From Cyclobacteriaceae bacterium (GTDB lineage: Bacteria; Bacteroidota; Bacteroidia; Cytophagales; Cyclobacteriaceae): a stretch of DNA of 64,000 nucleotides. Location of the stretch: positions 372,001-436,000 of the forward strand of contig JAHBTY010000001.1 in assembly GCA_019638355.1 (NCBI GenBank), given 5' to 3'. The translations under genes were made by a program, and so were the position numbers. The notes beneath the pieces were generated by a model. That model was not told where the DNA came from, did not search any database, and saw nothing but the letters and a program-made list of their open reading frames with translations. How positions within the stretch are numbered: the stretch's first letter is position 1; each line of letters opens with the position of its first letter. Of this stretch, positions 60,156 to 64,000 are shown one piece after another.

Positions 60156-60211
60156 ACGGGTGGGTTTACATGACATATGACGCACACCCCAAACCGAAGG
60201 TTGCAGCCAGG

Positions 60212-61060
60212 TTAGTAAGTAATTACCTTTTTACCATTTATCTGCTCTACGCGAACGGCATTTGTATCGGAACATTCCAGTATCCATAGTTCGCCTGCAG
60301 GCGAAACCAAACCACCAGTGGGAGTCCACGGGACGGGGGTACGCCACACAATTTCTTCCTTGCCCGATGCATCGAACTTTTTTACCACGCGGTTGCTGGC
60401 TACAGCCGTATAAATGTTGCCCTGTGCATCATCCCACACGCCAAATACAGCATTTTGATTATCAACTGTTGATTTAGTCCAATTTCTATTGGCAATCTGT
60501 TTTGCTACTTTCTTTACATTACCCTGTTTATCAATCTTTACAACATCCTGAAAATCGGCAAACAATAATTCACCTTTTGGATTCACATAGATCCATCGGA
60601 TATTTTCAAAACAGGCATCGCTCACGGTAGTCTTATTTCTCCGACTATCCATACGCACCACATGCTGGCAAGGCTTGCCGCGATTGGCCCAAAACATATT
60701 ACCAAAATGATCGCGCGCAAAACTGTAGTCCTCCAAAAAACCTTTTGTGTTAGGTTTAATTTTTTCAAATCGCCCCGCAGCAGAATAGCGCCATACGTAA
60801 TGACCCCATGAATCGGTAGAACCTTCGTACCATAAATGTTCGCCATAAAGATTATCGTTGGCATCCAAAAATAATTCATGTGTGTGTACATTGGGAATAA
60901 CTACCGACTTGCGCCCACTCGCATCAATTTTAAGAACCCGTTCAGTATCGGTATAAAAAACGTTGCCTTTGCTATCCATCACAATACCCACGCCCGGGTG
61001 CGCAACCAATTGCGTGACCATGCAAACAAAAAACAGTGTAACTGAAATTTTCATGATCAT
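60212..61060 (-). CDS. Exported six-bladed beta-propeller protein (NHL/SMP-30-like)
   Basis: A 282-residue exported protein (MKISVTLFFVCMVTQLVA). The start ATG at 61060 overlaps the YceI stop (ATGA); an ATG at 61054 would give a standard signal peptide. Blade repeats of the NHL/SMP-30 type are seen: GIVMDSKGNVFYTDTERVLKI, LFLDANDNLYGEHLW, WDDAQGNIYTAVASNRVVKKFD and LVSPAGELWILECSD. Members bind divalent metals or act as lactonases, but metal ligands cannot be assigned. Its coupling to YceI and an intradiol-dioxygenase-like lipoprotein suggests a joint role in the envelope. Confidence 0.82.
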   Translation of the reverse strand: MIMKISVTLFFVCMVTQLVAHPGVGIVMDSKGNVFYTDTERVLKIDASGRKSVVIPNVHTHELFLDANDNLYGEHLWYEGSTDSWGHYVWRYSAAGRFEKIKPNTKGFLEDYSFARDHFGNMFWANRGKPCQHVVRMDSRRNKTTVSDACFENIRWIYVNPKGELLFADFQDVVKIDKQGNVKKVAKQIANRNWTKSTVDNQNAVFGVWDDAQGNIYTAVASNRVVKKFDASGKEEIVWRTPVPWTPTGGLVSPAGELWILECSDTNAVRVEQINGKKVITY

Positions 61061-61635
61061 TTCGCTTTTATAATAATATTCATTCGAACCATGTCATGAA
61101 CCAATTCGTCCTTCAGGCCTTTATAGGCAACGCCAAATTGCTGCCGGTCGAAACGCAGATCGGCTTGCGCGATAAAAAGTTTATCGGTTTGTGTGGTGGG
61201 CTCTACTTCTATTTTCCATCGTTTAGTAATTCCTTTGATCGTTAAGTTACCCAATACAAGATTGCGGGTCGGGTTATCCGGATGGACTCTCACTTCGGTT
61301 ATTTCAAACCTGGCAGTTGGGTATTTCGCCACATCAAAGAAATCTTCACCTTTTAAATGTGTTTCCAGTTTCTTCTTTGGGATCGGGTCCGAGTCGGGAA
61401 TATCGGTACACGTAATGGTAGTCATGTCAATAATAAAATAACCACCTATTAGCTTCTGGTCTTTCAGTTTTACTTTCCCTTCTTTAATTTTTACAGTGCC
61501 CTGATGTAAACCCACCACTTTTGTGCCCGTCCATGTTACCTTTGATTCGGAAGTTAGTACGCTCAATTCGGTTTGGGCACAAATACGGCTAACTGCTACC
61601 GTGAGGATAATCGCCAAGATGTTTTTCATATGCAT
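61057..61635 (-). CDS. YceI-family lipid-binding protein (second copy)
   Basis: A 192-residue exported protein. It opens with KNILAIILTVAVSRICA and has the YceI pattern: VTWTGTKVVGLHQGTVKIKEG, DMTTITCTD, EDFFDVAKYPTARFEI and GNLTIKGITKRW. This copy shares the core signature with the one at 33535, but it belongs to a different operon. It follows the intradiol-dioxygenase-like lipoprotein by 6 bp and overlaps the propeller by 4 bp. Quinone- or isoprenoid-type ligands are expected in this family. Confidence 0.9.
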   Translation of the reverse strand: MHMKNILAIILTVAVSRICAQTELSVLTSESKVTWTGTKVVGLHQGTVKIKEGKVKLKDQKLIGGYFIIDMTTITCTDIPDSDPIPKKKLETHLKGEDFFDVAKYPTARFEITEVRVHPDNPTRNLVLGNLTIKGITKRWKIEVEPTTQTDKLFIAQADLRFDRQQFGVAYKGLKDELVHDMVRMNIIIKAK

Positions 61636-61641
61636 TTTGTT

Positions 61642-62256
61642 TTAATAATTGCGAATATTCAATCCGAGTGTAATATCCCGCTTGCCTTGCCAAACTCCGG
61701 CTGCATTTTTTGTGAGACTGATTATTCCGGAGCCTCCGCGATTCACTACTTTGGATTTTTCATGATCGGTTAAGAATGGGTCGTCCTCAAACTGAAACTC
61801 ATCTATCCAGTAGTAGCCTTTGTTCGGTTCATAAACAATGGGATGAATATGCTGCGGGCTGTTGCTGTTTGGGTACGATGCCGGGCGAATAGTTTTAAAT
61901 TCATACTCACCTTTTGCATTTGTTTGAACCCACCCCCGTATGTGCCCATGCCGCACCGCCTGTGTTTGATTGTTGCCTTTAGAGTACAAACCCTTTGAGT
62001 CTGTTTGATACACATACAAAATCACTCCGGGGGCAGGTGTTTTACCGTCCGGTTTATAAATAACACCACGAATCACCAAAGGGTCACCGGGTTCGGTATC
62101 ACCAACAAGGTTCGTTTTTGACTCAATACGGGCCGGCATTCCATCAAACATTAATTGGCAATCTTCGCACGGGCCGCCAATTTGCTTTTTGGTATGCGTT
62201 TGGGCGCAATTGCTTAACGCGATTATCAATCCGAAAAAGACATAAAGAAGTTTCAT
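61642..62256 (-). CDS. Intradiol ring-cleavage dioxygenase-like lipoprotein
   Basis: A 204-residue protein (MKLLYVFFGLIIALSNC with lipobox, lipidated at about residue 17). The beta-sandwich fold of protocatechuate/catechol dioxygenases is visible in GDPLVIRGVIYKPDGKTPAPGVILYVYQTDSKGLY and AVRHGHIRGWVQTNAKGEYEFKTIRPASYPN, with the iron ligand candidates Tyr in YPNSNSP and His in QHIHP. The family's two Tyr and two His ligands are thus plausible. It lies on the envelope side, which is unusual for a catabolic dioxygenase. It is the first gene of an operon with YceI, a propeller and a DUF4097-like protein. Function as a periplasmic dioxygenase is inferred. Confidence 0.8.
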   Translation of the reverse strand: MKLLYVFFGLIIALSNCAQTHTKKQIGGPCEDCQLMFDGMPARIESKTNLVGDTEPGDPLVIRGVIYKPDGKTPAPGVILYVYQTDSKGLYSKGNNQTQAVRHGHIRGWVQTNAKGEYEFKTIRPASYPNSNSPQHIHPIVYEPNKGYYWIDEFQFEDDPFLTDHEKSKVVNRGGSGIISLTKNAAGVWQGKRDITLGLNIRNY

Positions 62257-62377
62257 TGTGGTATTATGTTTAGCGAAATGTACGGGCCTCCCTGCTATCG
62301 GTTTTAAGAACCTGATCTATGGTGGTGCATTCTTGACGAACAGCACAATCTGCGCACGGTGAAACTCCGAAAACCTG

Positions 62378-62385
62378 TACTTTTG
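62378..62385 (+). promoter_or_regulatory. -7 element TACTTTTG only 4 bases before the histidine kinase ATG
   Basis: TACTTTTG matches TAnnTTTG. Transcription would begin near 62391, at the ATG (62390), giving a leaderless message. There is no TTG at the expected -33 distance. Confidence 0.4.
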
Positions 62386-62389
62386 AAAT

Positions 62390-63406
62390 ATGTCGCGCTT
62401 CTTTTCGTATCGGTTAGATCATATTACTTTCTGGATACTTACCGTATTCTTTCATGGCTACACACGCTTGTCGTGGATCAATAAAGCAGGTATTAGCCAG
62501 TTTATACTTGAGTTGGTTATTCGAAACGGACTATTAGCCTGCGCGATTTACATCACTATACTTTTTGCAATACCACGCCTTACCAAGGGCAAACATGTGG
62601 TGGGTGTGCTTGGAATAATTTTCGCCATGCTGATTTATGTGGTGGGAAAAAACGCGCACGATGTTTATTTCTATGGCTATGTAGTGGGCGATCCGGAACG
62701 GCAACACTTTTTTTATAACACCTTTTACAATCTTTCGATTGTAATTTTTTACCTGGCCTTTGCAACCACTCTTTATTTAAGCAGGCAGTGGTATCTGCAA
62801 CGCGAAAAATTACGCCAGATTGAAATGGAAAAATTAAACACTGAACTGGAATACTTACGAGCCCAAATCAACCCACACTTTTTATTTAATTCCATTAACA
62901 CCATTTACTTTCAGATCGACAAACAAAATACAGCCGCCCGCGAAACGTTAGAAAAATTTTCAGAAATGTTGCGGTATCAACTTTATGAATGTACCGGGAC
63001 TTCTATAGCCCTTGAAAAAGAAATTCAATACCTTCAGAATTATATCACACTTCAAAAATTACGTCTAAGCAACCGGTATAATGTGGAACTGGAAACGGAT
63101 GCTGCCTTGAAAGAATTATTTATCCCTCCTTTGGTATTAATTCCTTTTGTTGAAAATGCATTTAAACATGTTTCGCATTTTACAGATAAACCAAATAAAA
63201 CCAGGTTTACCTTAGCGAAAACAGGAAACTCGTTACAATTTACTTCAGAAAATACTATCGATAGTTTCTCCAAAAAAGAAACCGGTGGTATCGGTTTGAA
63301 AAACGTAACCCGCAGGTTGGATTTATTATATGGCGAACGATATGAACTGGAAATAAAATCAGAAGGCGAAATGTTTCGCATTACGCTACAAATTCCATTT
63401 CTATGA
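62390..63406 (+). CDS. LytS/YehU-type sensor histidine kinase
   Basis: A 338-residue kinase. Four transmembrane segments (about 12-30, 38-62, 70-86, 112-131) are followed by the His_kinase domain with NPHFLFNSIN (the phosphorylated His is H163), and then a HATPase_c domain with PLVLIPFVENAFKH and GGIGLKN. There is no recognisable extracytoplasmic sensor; the membrane part senses. Its stop overlaps the response-regulator start (ATGA), so the two are coupled. LytS/LytTR pairs in Bacteroidota control polysaccharide or stress genes, but no target can be named here. Confidence 0.93.
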   Translation: MSRFFSYRLDHITFWILTVFFHGYTRLSWINKAGISQFILELVIRNGLLACAIYITILFAIPRLTKGKHVVGVLGIIFAMLIYVVGKNAHDVYFYGYVVGDPERQHFFYNTFYNLSIVIFYLAFATTLYLSRQWYLQREKLRQIEMEKLNTELEYLRAQINPHFLFNSINTIYFQIDKQNTAARETLEKFSEMLRYQLYECTGTSIALEKEIQYLQNYITLQKLRLSNRYNVELETDAALKELFIPPLVLIPFVENAFKHVSHFTDKPNKTRFTLAKTGNSLQFTSENTIDSFSKKETGGIGLKNVTRRLDLLYGERYELEIKSEGEMFRITLQIPFL

Positions 63407-64000
63407 AATTACGTTGCATCGTTATAGATGATGAGCCCATCGCCCGCAAGGGAATGGAAGAATATGTTGCCGATGTTTCGTACCTGAATCATGTTGGGAG
63501 TTTCGAAAATACTCAGGATGCTAAGGCTTATCTCTCCGCCCATGTGGTAGATTTAATTTTGCTCGACATTCGCATGCCCCGGCAGTCTGGCATTGACTTT
63601 CTGAAAGAACTGAAAGATCCTCCATTGGTAATTTTTACCACTGCGTTTCCGCAACACGCTTTAGAGAGTTACGAATTGAATGTGATTGATTATTTGGTTA
63701 AACCGATCTCGCCCGAGCGATTTAAAAAGGCTACTCAAAAAGCGTTTGATTATTACCAGCTAAAACATCCACAAACAAAACCTGACTTTTTTTTCATCAA
63801 GTGCAATCAGCAGGTAGAGAAAATTCTTTTTAACGAAGTGTTGTTTGTGGAAGCGATGCAAAACTACTGCATCATTCACACCTTAGCCCGTAAACTCATC
63901 TGCTACATTACGCTTACTGCCATGCTGGAAAAACTTCCGAAAGATCGGTTTATGAAAGTGCACAAATCGTTTATTGTAGCGTTGGATAAGGTAACGGGTA
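63403..64000 (+). CDS. LytTR-family response regulator (partial, runs off right edge)
   Basis: The frame from the ATG at 63403 stays open to base 64000 (199 codons and one base), so the C-terminus is missing. The receiver domain (about 1-115) has the acidic pair in IDDEP (residues 8-12), the phosphorylated Asp in LLDIRMP (D55), Thr in FTTAFP (near 80) and Lys in DYLVKP (K100). A LytTR DNA-binding domain follows from about residue 130 (LFVEAMQNYCIIHT, MKVHKSFIVALDKV). It is paired with the kinase upstream; the two share four bases. Confidence 0.93.
   Translation, partial: MKLRCIVIDDEPIARKGMEEYVADVSYLNHVGSFENTQDAKAYLSAHVVDLILLDIRMPRQSGIDFLKELKDPPLVIFTTAFPQHALESYELNVIDYLVKPISPERFKKATQKAFDYYQLKHPQTKPDFFFIKCNQQVEKILFNEVLFVEAMQNYCIIHTLARKLICYITLTAMLEKLPKDRFMKVHKSFIVALDKVTG

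Noticed and set aside
1-64000. CRISPR arrays, tRNA or rRNA genes, intact insertion sequences
   Set aside because: No regularly spaced direct repeats, no tRNA-like cloverleaf or T-loop signature and no transposase frame with terminal repeats were seen by eye; a dedicated tRNA or ncRNA search would be needed for certainty.

Overview
This window looks like chromosome from a member of the Bacteroidota, most likely the Cytophagales. The reasons are: genes preceded by the Bacteroidota promoter form TTG-N19-TAnnTTTG (clearest upstream of rimP and of the acyl-CoA dehydrogenase) and not by Shine-Dalgarno sequences; the rpsU-xerC-hpf gene order; DksA-like proteins with Lys/Ala/Pro tails; lamin-tail secreted proteins; 7TM-DISM receptors; and LytS/LytTR pairs. 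By eye the base composition is moderate (roughly low-to-mid 40s % GC). I saw no rRNA, tRNA, CRISPR array, prophage or intact insertion sequence. No gene-free stretch reaches 300 bp.

Layout. 1-3.4 kb: a partial AAA ATPase (reverse, cut by the left edge), an M20 dipeptidase, a VOC protein and an AraC-type regulator. 3.5-9.2 kb (reverse): a secreted M14 carboxypeptidase, the hpf / xerC / rpsU group, and an acyl-CoA dehydrogenase. 9.3-11.6 kb: UDP-glucose dehydrogenase and UDP-glucuronate decarboxylase, overlapping, which make UDP-xylose. 11.7-16.1 kb: the rimP-nusA-infB operon with a well-formed promoter and a leader hairpin. 16.2-19.3 kb (reverse): LemA, a cryptochrome-DASH-like photolyase and asd. 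19.3-25.9 kb (forward): a secreted lamin-tail protein, a DksA-like protein with a histone H1-like tail, scpB, an RsuA-type pseudouridine synthase with a 245-residue disordered head, and coaX. 26-36.7 kb: an outer-membrane-type lipoprotein, a nitroreductase, a propeller lipoprotein, a Thr/Ser dehydratase, an erythromycin-esterase-like protein, a membrane-tethered winged-helix regulator, YceI plus WD40, and an orphan 7TM-DISM receptor.

36.8-41.9 kb (reverse) is a compact run SDR / ROK kinase / small membrane protein / SIS / MetE-like / metallo-beta-lactamase fold, with sugar-handling genes at its head. 42.1-49.2 kb (reverse) is a set typical of Planctomycetes and of some Bacteroidota: PSCyt1-DUF1549-DUF1553, DUF1501, a Tat-exported TIM barrel, a DUF2231-cytochrome c-LRR protein, and a small Imm10-like protein. 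Three perfect short hairpins sit in its 275-bp internal gap.

49.4-52.0 kb is the most unusual locus: two adjacent D-Ala-D-Ala-ligase-like ATP-grasp proteins, one fused to a complete SET methyltransferase domain, behind an AT-rich upstream region with repeated operator-like motifs. 52.2-59.1 kb carries a GH127 arabinofuranosidase-like enzyme, a lipoprotein amidase and a beta-lactamase / D-aminoacylase fusion. 59.3-62.3 kb (reverse) is an operon of a lipoprotein intradiol-dioxygenase-like protein, YceI, a beta-propeller and a DUF4097-like protein. The window ends in a LytS-type histidine kinase overlapping a LytTR response regulator that is cut by the right edge.
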